6,501 bases of DNA from Actinomycetes bacterium (lineage in GTDB: Bacteria > Actinomycetota > Acidimicrobiia > Acidimicrobiales > Microtrichaceae): assembly GCA_023427825.1 (NCBI GenBank), contig JAEZAI010000435.1, positions 1 through 6,501 on the forward strand, in the 5' to 3' direction. The stretch's first letter is position 1. Each line of letters opens with the position of its first letter. Shown here one piece after another: positions 1-6,494 of this stretch. The position numbers and the translations under genes are program-made. A model generated the notes under the pieces. It was not told the DNA's origin. It saw only the letters and a list, made by a program, of their open reading frames with translations, and did not search any database.

Positions 1-4
1 ACCG

Positions 5-895
5 GTGCCCCCCGGCGTGCGGCGGCGCGCCCGACGGTTCCAGGACGGAAGCGAGCGGTGGGGACTCGGCATGGGCAGCCCCGCTGCGGGTCAGGGTGTC
101 GAGGTGGTCGTCGGTGCCGACGTCGACGGCGGTGCGTGGTCGGTGCGGGTGCATCGCCCACCGGAACCGGCGACCGGGCCGCGGCCGGCACTGCTCTGGA
201 TCCACGGCGGGGGCTACGTGATCGGGAGCGCCTCGCAGGACGACGACCTCTGCCGGCTCCTGGCCCGGGGTCTCGGCCTGGTGGTGGCCTCGGTGGACTA
301 CCGCCTCGCGCCGGACCACCCGTTCCCCGCGCCGCTCGAGGACTGCCACGCCGCGCTGGTCTGGCTGGCCGGGCTCGACGAGGTCGACGCAGATCGCGTC
401 GCCGTCGGTGGCGCCAGCGCGGGCGGAGGGCTGGCGGCCGGGCTCGCCATCATGGCCAGGGACCGCGGCGTGGTCAGCCCGGCGCTGCAGCTGCTCACCT
501 ATCCCATGCTCGACGACCGGACGGTGCTGCGCGAGGACGTCGACGAGACGGGCTTCCGCCTCTGGGGCAACCGGTCGAACCACTACGGGTGGGCGTCGTA
601 CCTGGGCGCCGAGCCCGGGTCCGACGGCCTCACCGCCCCGGCGGTGCCGGCCCGCTGCGAGGACCTCTCCGGACTGGCGCCCGCGTGGATCGGCGTCGGG
701 ACGCTCGACCTCTTCCTCCACGAGGACCTGACCTACGCCGAGCGGTTGCGAGCCGCCGGAGTGCCCTGCGACGTCGACGTGGTGGACGGCGGGTTCCACG
801 CCTTCGACCGCATGGCGGTGCGGGCGCCGGTGTCACGCGAGTTCTGCGTGGCGCAGGCTCGGGCGCTCGTCCGGGCGCTGCGTCGGGCCTCCTGA
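5..895 (+). CDS. Alpha/beta-hydrolase fold-3 esterase (HSL / family IV), possibly 5'-partial
   Basis: Probable carboxylesterase or lipase-like hydrolase acting on small ester substrates, likely cytoplasmic; no signal peptide is visible. Numbering from the GTG at 5 gives 296 residues. The family IV oxyanion motif HGGG is at 67-70, the YRLAPDHPFPA block at about 99-109, and the nucleophile elbow GASAG at 136-140 with Ser138. The elbow has Ala where GDSAG is more usual. Asp235 in GTLDLF and His265 in GGFHAF complete the triad. The block LTYPMLDDR (about 164-172) and the GW..YLG block near 195-201 fit this subfamily. The N-terminus is uncertain: the frame is open to the window edge, GTG 5 has no visible ribosome site, and ATG 71 would still keep the whole catalytic domain but lose the Arg-rich start. 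Family members of about 300-320 residues often have an N-terminal cap, so the true start may lie upstream. The last four codons and the stop lie in the first unit of a tandem repeat. The substrate cannot be told from sequence. The downstream repeats and hairpins suggest it is transcribed apart from the aconitase operon. Confidence 0.9.
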   Translation: MPPGVRRRARRFQDGSERWGLGMGSPAAGQGVEVVVGADVDGGAWSVRVHRPPEPATGPRPALLWIHGGGYVIGSASQDDDLCRLLARGLGLVVASVDYRLAPDHPFPAPLEDCHAALVWLAGLDEVDADRVAVGGASAGGGLAAGLAIMARDRGVVSPALQLLTYPMLDDRTVLREDVDETGFRLWGNRSNHYGWASYLGAEPGSDGLTAPAVPARCEDLSGLAPAWIGVGTLDLFLHEDLTYAERLRAAGVPCDVDVVDGGFHAFDRMAVRAPVSREFCVAQARALVRALRRAS

Positions 896-982
896 CGCTC
901 TTTTCGGGCCTCCTGACGCTCGGTCGGGCCTCCTGACGCTCGGTCGGGCCTCCTGGCGCTCCCGTCGGGCCTCCTGACGCTC
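883..982 (+). repeat. Five-copy 18-nt tandem repeat spanning the hydrolase stop codon
   Basis: The unit TCGGGCCTCCTGACGCTC occurs at 883-900, 904-921, 924-941, 944-961 and 965-982. Only one base differs: copy 4 has G instead of A at 956. The 2-3 nt spacers (TTT, GG, GG, CCG) give periods of 20-21 nt. The first copy supplies the final codons (Arg-Ala-Ser side) and the TGA stop of the hydrolase. The TGAs of copies 1, 2, 3 and 5 fall in all three forward frames. Each unit carries CCTCCT, the complement of a Shine-Dalgarno core. No strong hairpin forms within a unit. Function is unknown; it could be a slippage-expanded array or a 3'-UTR element. Confidence 0.93.
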
Positions 983-1005
983 CGTCCAGGCGCCGTCCAT
1001 CGGGG

Positions 1006-1027
1006 GATTCGCGGCGCCCCGGGAATC
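1006..1027 (+). terminator. GC-rich hairpin between hydrolase and aconitase operon (possible terminator)
   Basis: An inverted repeat pairs GATTCGCGG (1006-1014) with CCGGGAATC (1019-1027) around a 4-nt loop CGCC. This gives a nine-position stem with one G-G mismatch. It lies about 110 bases after the hydrolase stop and 50 bases before the small ORF, which fits a transcript-end structure. No T-run follows, so it is not a classic intrinsic terminator. T-less hairpins are often proposed as terminators in high-GC actinobacteria, but this could equally be an operator or a 5'-leader structure. Confidence 0.35.
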
Positions 1028-1034
1028 TCGGCCT

Positions 1035-1055
1035 CACGGGTGGGTAGCCACCGTG
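1035..1055 (+). promoter_or_regulatory. Inverted repeat upstream of the aconitase-operon small ORF
   Basis: CACGGGTGG (1035-1043) pairs with CCACCGTG (1048-1055) around the loop GTAG, giving eight base pairs with one bulged G. It ends 13 bases before the small ORF's Shine-Dalgarno site. It could be an operator bound by a dimeric repressor or an RNA hairpin in the leader. No convincing -35/-10 pair could be placed around it, so the promoter position remains unknown. Confidence 0.4.
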
Positions 1056-1068
1056 ACACGCCCATTCC

Positions 1069-1074
1069 GGAGGA
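1069..1074 (+). promoter_or_regulatory. Strong ribosome binding site for the 47-codon ORF
   Basis: GGAGGA lies 4 nt before the ATG at 1079. It is one of the two clearest Shine-Dalgarno sites in the window, and it decides the start of the small ORF: the GTG at 1040 in the same frame has no comparable site. Confidence 0.7.
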
Positions 1075-1078
1075 AGCC

Positions 1079-1222
1079 ATGCCGTTCGTCCGCTCGTGGA
1101 GCAGGGCATCCCCGTCGACGGTCCTCGCCGAGCGGGTCGGTGGGCCGGTGCTCCGCCTCGTCCGGCCGAGCGTGGCCCGATGCGGGCCCGGCTGGACCGA
1201 GCGACCGGAGGGGGTCCGATGA
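1079..1222 (+). CDS. Small 47-residue ORF translationally coupled to aconitase (possible leader peptide)
   Basis: No family recognised. An ATG preceded by GGAGGA opens 47 codons that stop with TGA at 1220-1222, overlapping the aconitase ATG as ATGA. The product is basic (8 Arg, no Lys, 3 Glu), with one Cys near residue 35 and no clear membrane span or signal peptide. By hand count about 42 of 47 codons end in G or C. The overlapping frame that would extend aconitase upstream (1096-1218) has only about 29 of 41. This favours the small ORF as the translated frame here and 1219 as the aconitase start. Likely roles, all inferred: a leader ORF that delivers ribosomes to the aconitase start by termination-reinitiation, or a small protein of its own. 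The hairpin at 1035-1055 lies just upstream. It could still be a chance ORF, since open frames are common at this GC content. Confidence 0.5.
   Translation: MPFVRSWSRASPSTVLAERVGGPVLRLVRPSVARCGPGWTERPEGVR
1207..1214 (+). promoter_or_regulatory. Ribosome binding site fixing the aconitase start at 1219
   Basis: GGAGGGGG lies inside the end of the small ORF. The core GGAGG leaves a 7-nt spacer to the ATG at 1219. The alternative in-frame starts at 1096 (GTG) and 1180 (ATG) have no comparable site and would add sequence with weak coding bias. Confidence 0.75.
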
Positions 1223-4113
1223 CGGGGATCGCGACCGGGAGAGGAGCCGACACGTTCGGCACCGATCTGGAGATCGATCTCGCCGGTCGCCCTCGTCGCG
1301 TGCGGAGCCTGCAGCGCCTCGCCGAGGAGGTGCCCAGCGCCGGCGAGCTGCCGGTGACGACCCGCGTCCTGATCGACGACGTGCTCCGTCACGACGACGG
1401 GTCGGGCGAGGTCGCCGACGTCGTGCGGGCGCTCGTCGACGGGGCGACCTCCGAGGCGGTGGTCGACGTGCCGCTCCATCCCGGTCGTGTGCTGATGCAG
1501 GACTTCACCGGCGTGCCCGCGATCGCCGACCTCGCTGCTGTGCGAGACGCCGTCGGCGAGCTGACCGGCGATCCCCGACGGGTCCGCCCGGAGGTGCCGG
1601 TCGACCTCGTGATCGACCACTCGGTGTCGGTCGACTCGGCCGGCTCCGCCGATTCGCTCACCGCCAACGAGATGGTCGAGCGCGAGCGCAACGCCGAACG
1701 CTACGACTTCCTCGAGTGGGGCCGGCAGACGTTCCCGGGGTTCGAGGTGCTCGGCCCCGGCGCCGGGATCTGCCACCAGGTCAACCTCGAGCGCCTGGCG
1801 ACCGTGGTGCGGGAGGACCGCGATGGCACGGTGTGCCCCGACACGCTGGTCGGCACCGACTCGCACACGACGATGGTCAACGGCCTCGGCGTGCTGGGAT
1901 GGGGCGTCGGCGGCATCGAGGCGGAGGCCGCGATGCTCGGCGAGCCGGTGTCCGTGGCGGTGCCCGGGATCGTGGGCGTCGAGCTGGCGGGCGAGCTCCG
2001 TGCCGGCGTGACGGCGACGGACCTCGTCCTGACCATCACCGAGGCGCTGCGCGCCCACGGCGTCGTGGGACGGTTCGTCGAGTTCCACGGCCCGGGCGTC
2101 GCCGCCCTGCCCGCCGAGGCCCGGGCCACGATCTCGAACATGTCGCCCGAGTACGGGTCCACGGCCGCCATGTTCCCGATCGACGACGAGACCGTCGCCT
2201 ACCTCCACCGCACCGGGCGCGATCCCGGCCACGTCGCACTCGTCGAGGCCTACGCCCGCCACCAGGGCCTGTGGCGCAGCGACGCCCCGTCCCGCTTCGC
2301 CGACGGGCTGGTGGTCCGGCTCGACGAGGTCGAACCCTGCCTCGCGGGCCCGTCGCTACCTCAGCAGCGCGTGCCGCTGGCCGAGGTGCCGGGCCGGGTG
2401 GCCGCGGCCGTCGCAGCGGTCGCACAGGCCACGTCGGACCCGTCGGAGATCGATCGCGCCATCCGTACGCGTCGCCCCGGCGTGCCCAGCAACCGCACCC
2501 CTGCCCACGTCAGGGCGGCATCGGCCGACGACGCGTCCGCGCAGTCGTTTCCCGCCAGCGACCCGCCGGCGCTCGACGCCGACGACCCGGTGGCATCGCT
2601 CCCGCTGGAGGTGGATGCAGGCGGCGCCCGGTACGACGCACCGGTGGAGCGCGTCGTGCCGGTCAGCACGGCGCGGGGCTCGTTCGACCTCACCGACGGG
2701 CACGTCGTGATCGCCGCGATCACCAGCTGCACCAACACCTCCAACCCCGCGGTCATGGTCGGGGCCGGCCTGCTGGCGCGGGCGGCGGTCGAGCGCGGGC
2801 TGCGCACGCCACCGTGGGTGAAGACATCGCTCGCCCCCGGATCGCCGACGGTCGTCCGCTACCTCGACGACGCGGGGCTGGTCGAGCCGCTCGCCGAGCT
2901 GGGCTTCTACGTGGTGGGGTTCGGGTGCACGACGTGCATCGGCAACTCCGGTCCCCTCGCGCCGGAGATCTCGGTCGCCATCCACCAGCACGACCTCGCG
3001 GTGTGCTCCGTGCTGTCGGGCAACCGGAACTTCGAGGGCCGGATACATCCCGACGTCCGCATGAACTTCCTGGCCTCGCCCCCACTGGTCGTCGCGACCG
3101 CCCTCGCCGGTCACATGCAGGTCGACCTGACCTCGGATCCCCTGGGCGTCGGCGGCGACGGCGGGCCGGTCCGACTCGCCGACGTGTGGCCGTCCGACGC
3201 CGAGGTCGCCGAGGTGGTCGGCCGGGTCGTGCGCCCGCAGCTGTTCGCCGTCGGCGGAGCGGCCGATCGCCACGCCACCTCTGGAGGTGGTCGTCCGACC
3301 GGTCGCCACGCCGCGGTGGGCGCCAGCCCGTGGAAGGACGGCTCGACCTACGTCCGCCGCCCCCCGTTCGCCCGGCCCATCGCCGGCGGCGCCGCCGAGG
3401 TCGGCGACGTCGTCGGCGCCCGGGCCCTGGTGGTCCTCGGCGACAACGTCACGACCGACCACATCTCACCGGCCGGGGTGATCGACGTCGACTCGCCCGC
3501 GGGCCGCTGGTTGCTCGGCCAGAGCGTCGGTCCGGTGGATTTCAACAGCTACGGGAGCCGCCGGGGCAACCACGAGGTGATGGTCCGCGGCTCGTTCGCC
3601 AACCCGCGGCTGCGCAACCGGCTGGCGGGGGACCGGGCCGGCGGGTGGACGCGCCACCTCCCCGACGGCGAGCTGGTCACGATCCACGAGGCCGCGACCC
3701 GTTACGCCGCCGAGCGCGTCCCGCTCGTCGTCCTGGCCGGGGTCGAGTACGGGACCGGCTCGTCGCGGGACTGGGCCGCGAAGGGCACGCGGCTGCTCGG
3801 CGTACGAGCGGTCATCGCCCGCTCGTTCGAACGGATCCACCGCACCAACCTCGTCGGGATGGGCGTGCTGCCCCTGCAGCTCCCGGAGGGCGAGTCGGTC
3901 GACTCGCTCGGCCTCACGGGGGAGGAGGAGTTCGACGTGATCGGCGTCGTCGATGGCGAGGGCAGGCTCGAGCCGACCGCCACGTTGCGGGCAGGCGATG
4001 TCGAGGTGCCGCTCACCGTCAGGGTCGACAACAGCCGCGAGCGCGAGTACCTCGCGGCGGGCGGCATCCTGGCGCACGTCGTGCGCCGGCTCGCCGAGCG
4101 GGCGGCGGGGTGA
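1219..4113 (+). CDS. acnA: Aconitate hydratase, AcnA/IRP1-type, divergent
   Basis: Cytoplasmic [4Fe-4S] enzyme interconverting citrate and isocitrate via cis-aconitate in the TCA cycle. Length is 964 residues; bacterial AcnA is usually about 890-940. Landmarks in order: QDFTGVPA (94-101), VIDHSV (131-136), GTDSHTTM (212-219), NMSPEYGSTAAMFP (307-320), cluster Cys504 in ITSCTNTSNP, Cys570 and Cys573 in GCTTCIGNSGPL, Arg603/Arg608 in GNRNFEGR, the swivelling-domain motif DNVTTDHISPAG (742-753), GSSRDWAAKG with Ser848 and Arg850, and RSFERIHRTNLVGMG (868-882). All expected cluster and active-site motifs are present. The 440-451 linker carries SFPASDPP, close to the ETFPASDP I recall in the mycobacterial enzyme. 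Oddities: GPGAGICHQVNLERLA where most have PPGTGIvHQVNLEYLA, and the usual Y..vF.GD..W stretch before STYVRRPPF is replaced by a Gly/Arg/His segment with repeated DNA (about 679-700). Start chosen from the GGAGGGGG site and the ATGA overlap with the small ORF. It could be a second, specialised aconitase or act on a related acid such as 2-methylcitrate-type substrates; ordinary aconitase is likelier. Confidence 0.95.
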   Translation: MTGIATGRGADTFGTDLEIDLAGRPRRVRSLQRLAEEVPSAGELPVTTRVLIDDVLRHDDGSGEVADVVRALVDGATSEAVVDVPLHPGRVLMQDFTGVPAIADLAAVRDAVGELTGDPRRVRPEVPVDLVIDHSVSVDSAGSADSLTANEMVERERNAERYDFLEWGRQTFPGFEVLGPGAGICHQVNLERLATVVREDRDGTVCPDTLVGTDSHTTMVNGLGVLGWGVGGIEAEAAMLGEPVSVAVPGIVGVELAGELRAGVTATDLVLTITEALRAHGVVGRFVEFHGPGVAALPAEARATISNMSPEYGSTAAMFPIDDETVAYLHRTGRDPGHVALVEAYARHQGLWRSDAPSRFADGLVVRLDEVEPCLAGPSLPQQRVPLAEVPGRVAAAVAAVAQATSDPSEIDRAIRTRRPGVPSNRTPAHVRAASADDASAQSFPASDPPALDADDPVASLPLEVDAGGARYDAPVERVVPVSTARGSFDLTDGHVVIAAITSCTNTSNPAVMVGAGLLARAAVERGLRTPPWVKTSLAPGSPTVVRYLDDAGLVEPLAELGFYVVGFGCTTCIGNSGPLAPEISVAIHQHDLAVCSVLSGNRNFEGRIHPDVRMNFLASPPLVVATALAGHMQVDLTSDPLGVGGDGGPVRLADVWPSDAEVAEVVGRVVRPQLFAVGGAADRHATSGGGRPTGRHAAVGASPWKDGSTYVRRPPFARPIAGGAAEVGDVVGARALVVLGDNVTTDHISPAGVIDVDSPAGRWLLGQSVGPVDFNSYGSRRGNHEVMVRGSFANPRLRNRLAGDRAGGWTRHLPDGELVTIHEAATRYAAERVPLVVLAGVEYGTGSSRDWAAKGTRLLGVRAVIARSFERIHRTNLVGMGVLPLQLPEGESVDSLGLTGEEEFDVIGVVDGEGRLEPTATLRAGDVEVPLTVRVDNSREREYLAAGGILAHVVRRLAERAAG
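3267..3312 (+). repeat. Direct-repeat-bounded palindromic segment inside aconitase
   Basis: The 10-mer TCGCCACGCC occurs at 3267-3276 and 3303-3312, 36 bases (12 codons) apart. Between and overlapping them are two inverted repeats: CCACCTC/GAGGTGG (3275-3281 and 3284-3290, 2-nt loop) and GGTCG/CGACC (3289-3293 and 3296-3300, 2-nt loop). The segment is in frame and encodes part of a non-conserved linker (around residues 683-698). It may be an old in-frame insertion or duplication, or chance structure in GC-rich DNA. Confidence 0.6.
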
Positions 4114-6494
4114 GCCCGATCGAAGGGGCCTGGTCCGTGGTCGAGGACGGACTCGACCTCGACCGGCTGGGCTGGTCGGAGTCGGTGTTCGCCCTCGCCA
4201 ACGGCCACATCGGGCTCCGCGGCAACCTCGACGAGGGCGAGCCCTTCGACACGCCGGGGACCTACCTCAACTCCGTCTTCGAGCACCGCCCCCTCCCGGT
4301 CGCCGAGCCGGGCTACGGGATGCCGGAGTCGGGCCAGACCGTCGTCAACGTCACCAACGCGAAGGTCCTCCGGGTGCTGGTGGACGATGAGCCGTTCGAC
4401 GTCCGCTACGGGAACCTCCTGTCGCACCGGCGTCTGCTCGACCTGCGCCGGGGGGTGCTCGAACGGGAGCTCGAGTGGTGCTCACCCGCTCGCCAGGGCA
4501 TCCGCCTGTGGTCGACACGGCTGGTCTCGTACTCCCAGCGCGCCGTCGCCGCCTTCCGGTTGGTGATCGAGCCGGTCGGGGACCCGGCCCGGATCGTCGT
4601 CCAGTCGGAGCTCGTCAGCGGTGAACCCCAGCCCCGCCCGGACGTCGCCGACCCTCGCGTCGCCGCCGCGCTCGACTCGCCGTTCGTCCCCGTCGACCAT
4701 TCGTGCCGCGGCGACTGCGTGGTGCTGGTCCACCGCACCCGACGCAGCGGGATCGGCGTCGCCGCTGCGATGTCCCACGAGATCTCGGTGCCGGGTCGGG
4801 CGGACGTGTCCTACGACAGCAGCGGCGACCTGGGCCGGACGACCGTGACGGCCTCGCTCGACGTGGGCGAGCGGCTCGAGATCGTGAAGTACGCGGCATA
4901 CGGCTGGTCGACCGCCCGGTCCGAGCACGCGCTGCGCGACCAGGTCGCCGCTGCGGTCGACGCCGCCCGCCACACCGGATGGGCCGGTCTGCTCCGTGAG
5001 CAGCGCGAGGCGCTGGACGACTTCTGGGCGAGGTCCGACATGGTGGTCGAAGGGCCGGACGACCTGCAGGCTGCGGTCCGGTACTGCCTGTTCCAGTCCT
5101 ACCAGTCGGCGGTCCGGGCCGAGGAGCGGCCGATCGCGGCGAAGGGGCTCACCGGCAGCGGCTACGACGGCCACACGTTCTGGGACAGCGAGGGGTTCGT
5201 GGTCCCGGTGCTCTCGCACGTGCTCCCCCAGGCGGCGGCAGACGTCCTGCGGTGGCGGCGTTCGACGCTCGACATCGCGCGGGAGCGGGCTGCGGCCCTG
5301 CGGCTCGAGGGCGCGGCGTTCGCGTGGCGGACGATCCGGGGCAGCGAGTGCTCGGGTTACTGGCCCGCCGGCACGGCGGCGTTCCACGTGAACGGCGCCG
5401 TCGCCTCGGCCGCCCACCACCACGCCCGGGTCACCGGCGACCAGGAGTTCGAGGCGTCCGTGGCGGTCGATCTCGTGGTCGCGGCCGCTCGGCTGTGGCA
5501 CAGCCTCGGCCACTTCGACCTGCAGGGCGGGTTCCGCATCGACGGCGTCACGGGGCCGGACGAGTACTCGGCCGTGGCGGACAACAACGTCTACACGAAC
5601 CTGCTCGCGGCCGCGAACCTTCGTGCCGCCGCCGAGGTCGTCGAGCGCCACCCCACCGAGGCCGTCCGCCTGTCGGTCGCTGCGGAGGAGGTGGACGGAT
5701 GGAGGGCCGCGGCCGGGTCGATGTGCATCCCGTTCGACGAGCGGCTGGGCGTCCACCAGCAGGCCGAGGGTTTCACCGATCACGAGCGCTGGCCGTTCGA
5801 GCGCACCGGTCACGACGAGTACCCGCTGCTGCGGACGCATCCGTACTTCGACCTCTACCGGCGCCAGGTGGTCAAACAGGCCGACCTCGTCCTGGCCGTC
5901 CACCGCTTCCCGCACGAGTTCGACGACGATCAGGCCCGGCGGGACTTCGACCACTACGAGCGGATCACGGTCCGAGACTCGTCGATCTCGGCGATCTCCC
6001 AGGCGGTCGTCGCGGCCCGGGTCGGCGCCGTGGAGCTGGCCGAGGCCTACCTCCGCGAGCTCGCCCTGATCGACCTCGACGAGCTGCACGGCAACACCCG
6101 CGACGGCCTGCACATCGCCGCCAACGCCGGCGTCTGGACGGCGGTCGTCGAGGGCTTCGGCGGCCTGCGTGAGGTCGACCCGCCGTGGTTCCGACCGATC
6201 GGCCCCCGCGGGATCGGTCGCCTCGCCTTCTGCGTCCCGTTCCGGGACGGCACGGTCCACCTCGATCTCCGCCGGGACCGCGTGGGCTACCGCCTCACCG
6301 CCGGCGAGTCGCTCGCGATCCGCCACGAGGACGAGGACCTGGTCGTCGACCGGACGACCACGTGGCGGCCGGTCCGCCCACCTCGGGAGGAGCCGGCCCC
6401 GCCCGCTCCGCCGGGTCGCGCGGCGCCGCTCCAGCCCTCCCACCCTCGCGGCTGGGCGCCGCGACCGTTCCGTGCGGACCCGTCGGGTGGATGA
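4110..6494 (+). CDS. Glycoside hydrolase family 65 enzyme (alpha-glucoside phosphorylase or hydrolase)
   Basis: GH65 enzymes cleave alpha-glucosides such as trehalose, maltose or kojibiose with inversion, most by phosphate to give beta-glucose 1-phosphate. It is cytoplasmic, with no signal peptide. Of 794 residues, the N-terminal beta-sandwich domain covers about 1-270 (opens ANGHIGLRGN, 30-39). A linker follows, then the (alpha/alpha)6 catalytic domain from about 310, with GLTGSGYDGHTFWDSEGF (346-363), ECSGYWPAGTAAFHVNG (413-429), general acid Glu485 in TGPDEY, VVKQADLVLA (587-596), RDSSIS (622-627) and the NTRDGLHIAANAGVW block (662-676). A C-terminal beta domain lies at about 690-752. The last 40 residues are Pro/Arg-rich and look non-conserved. 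GTG 4110 overlaps the aconitase stop as GTGA and keeps the conserved N-terminal Trp. There is no clean Shine-Dalgarno, so coupled reinitiation is likely. The style resembles the mycobacterial Rv3401 group, often beside a HAD beta-phosphoglucomutase (from memory). The NTRDGLHIA block sits where phosphorylases bind phosphate, but phosphorylase versus hydrolase and the exact sugar cannot be told by eye. Confidence 0.93.
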   Translation: MSPIEGAWSVVEDGLDLDRLGWSESVFALANGHIGLRGNLDEGEPFDTPGTYLNSVFEHRPLPVAEPGYGMPESGQTVVNVTNAKVLRVLVDDEPFDVRYGNLLSHRRLLDLRRGVLERELEWCSPARQGIRLWSTRLVSYSQRAVAAFRLVIEPVGDPARIVVQSELVSGEPQPRPDVADPRVAAALDSPFVPVDHSCRGDCVVLVHRTRRSGIGVAAAMSHEISVPGRADVSYDSSGDLGRTTVTASLDVGERLEIVKYAAYGWSTARSEHALRDQVAAAVDAARHTGWAGLLREQREALDDFWARSDMVVEGPDDLQAAVRYCLFQSYQSAVRAEERPIAAKGLTGSGYDGHTFWDSEGFVVPVLSHVLPQAAADVLRWRRSTLDIARERAAALRLEGAAFAWRTIRGSECSGYWPAGTAAFHVNGAVASAAHHHARVTGDQEFEASVAVDLVVAAARLWHSLGHFDLQGGFRIDGVTGPDEYSAVADNNVYTNLLAAANLRAAAEVVERHPTEAVRLSVAAEEVDGWRAAAGSMCIPFDERLGVHQQAEGFTDHERWPFERTGHDEYPLLRTHPYFDLYRRQVVKQADLVLAVHRFPHEFDDDQARRDFDHYERITVRDSSISAISQAVVAARVGAVELAEAYLRELALIDLDELHGNTRDGLHIAANAGVWTAVVEGFGGLREVDPPWFRPIGPRGIGRLAFCVPFRDGTVHLDLRRDRVGYRLTAGESLAIRHEDEDLVVDRTTTWRPVRPPREEPAPPAPPGRAAPLQPSHPRGWAPRPFRADPSGG

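Noticed and set aside
883..982. CRISPR-like array.
   Set aside because: Units are 18 nt with spacers of only 2-3 nt, which are not unique spacer sequences; no cas genes nearby.
1096..1218. Upstream GTG start for aconitase, adding 41 residues.
   Set aside because: Weak third-position bias in that frame, no ribosome site, no homology in the extra residues, and a good site with a coupled ATG at 1219.
733..2262. Minus-strand open frame of about 509 codons across the hydrolase end, the repeats and the aconitase start.
   Set aside because: Low-complexity shadow of the + strand genes. It reads the tandem repeat as ERQEAR units, a pattern typical of spurious predictions from such arrays, and has no domain.
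2485..2640. Possible frameshift or foreign insert in aconitase, because the stretch is variable and low in complexity.
   Set aside because: The frame is continuous, and actinobacterial AcnA proteins commonly have a variable linker with the FPASDP motif here.
1053..4109. The GH65 reading frame stays open upstream through the whole aconitase gene, giving an apparent 1813-residue protein.
   Set aside because: The upstream part is an Arg/Gly-rich translation of the aconitase gene in another frame with no recognisable domain. GH65 homology starts right after the GTG at 4110. Long open shadow frames are expected at this GC content.
4482..6443. Minus-strand open frame of about 653 codons opposite GH65.
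   Set aside because: It is the complement of a clearly conserved GH65 gene, rich in Arg/Asp/Val/Gly/His without domain signal.
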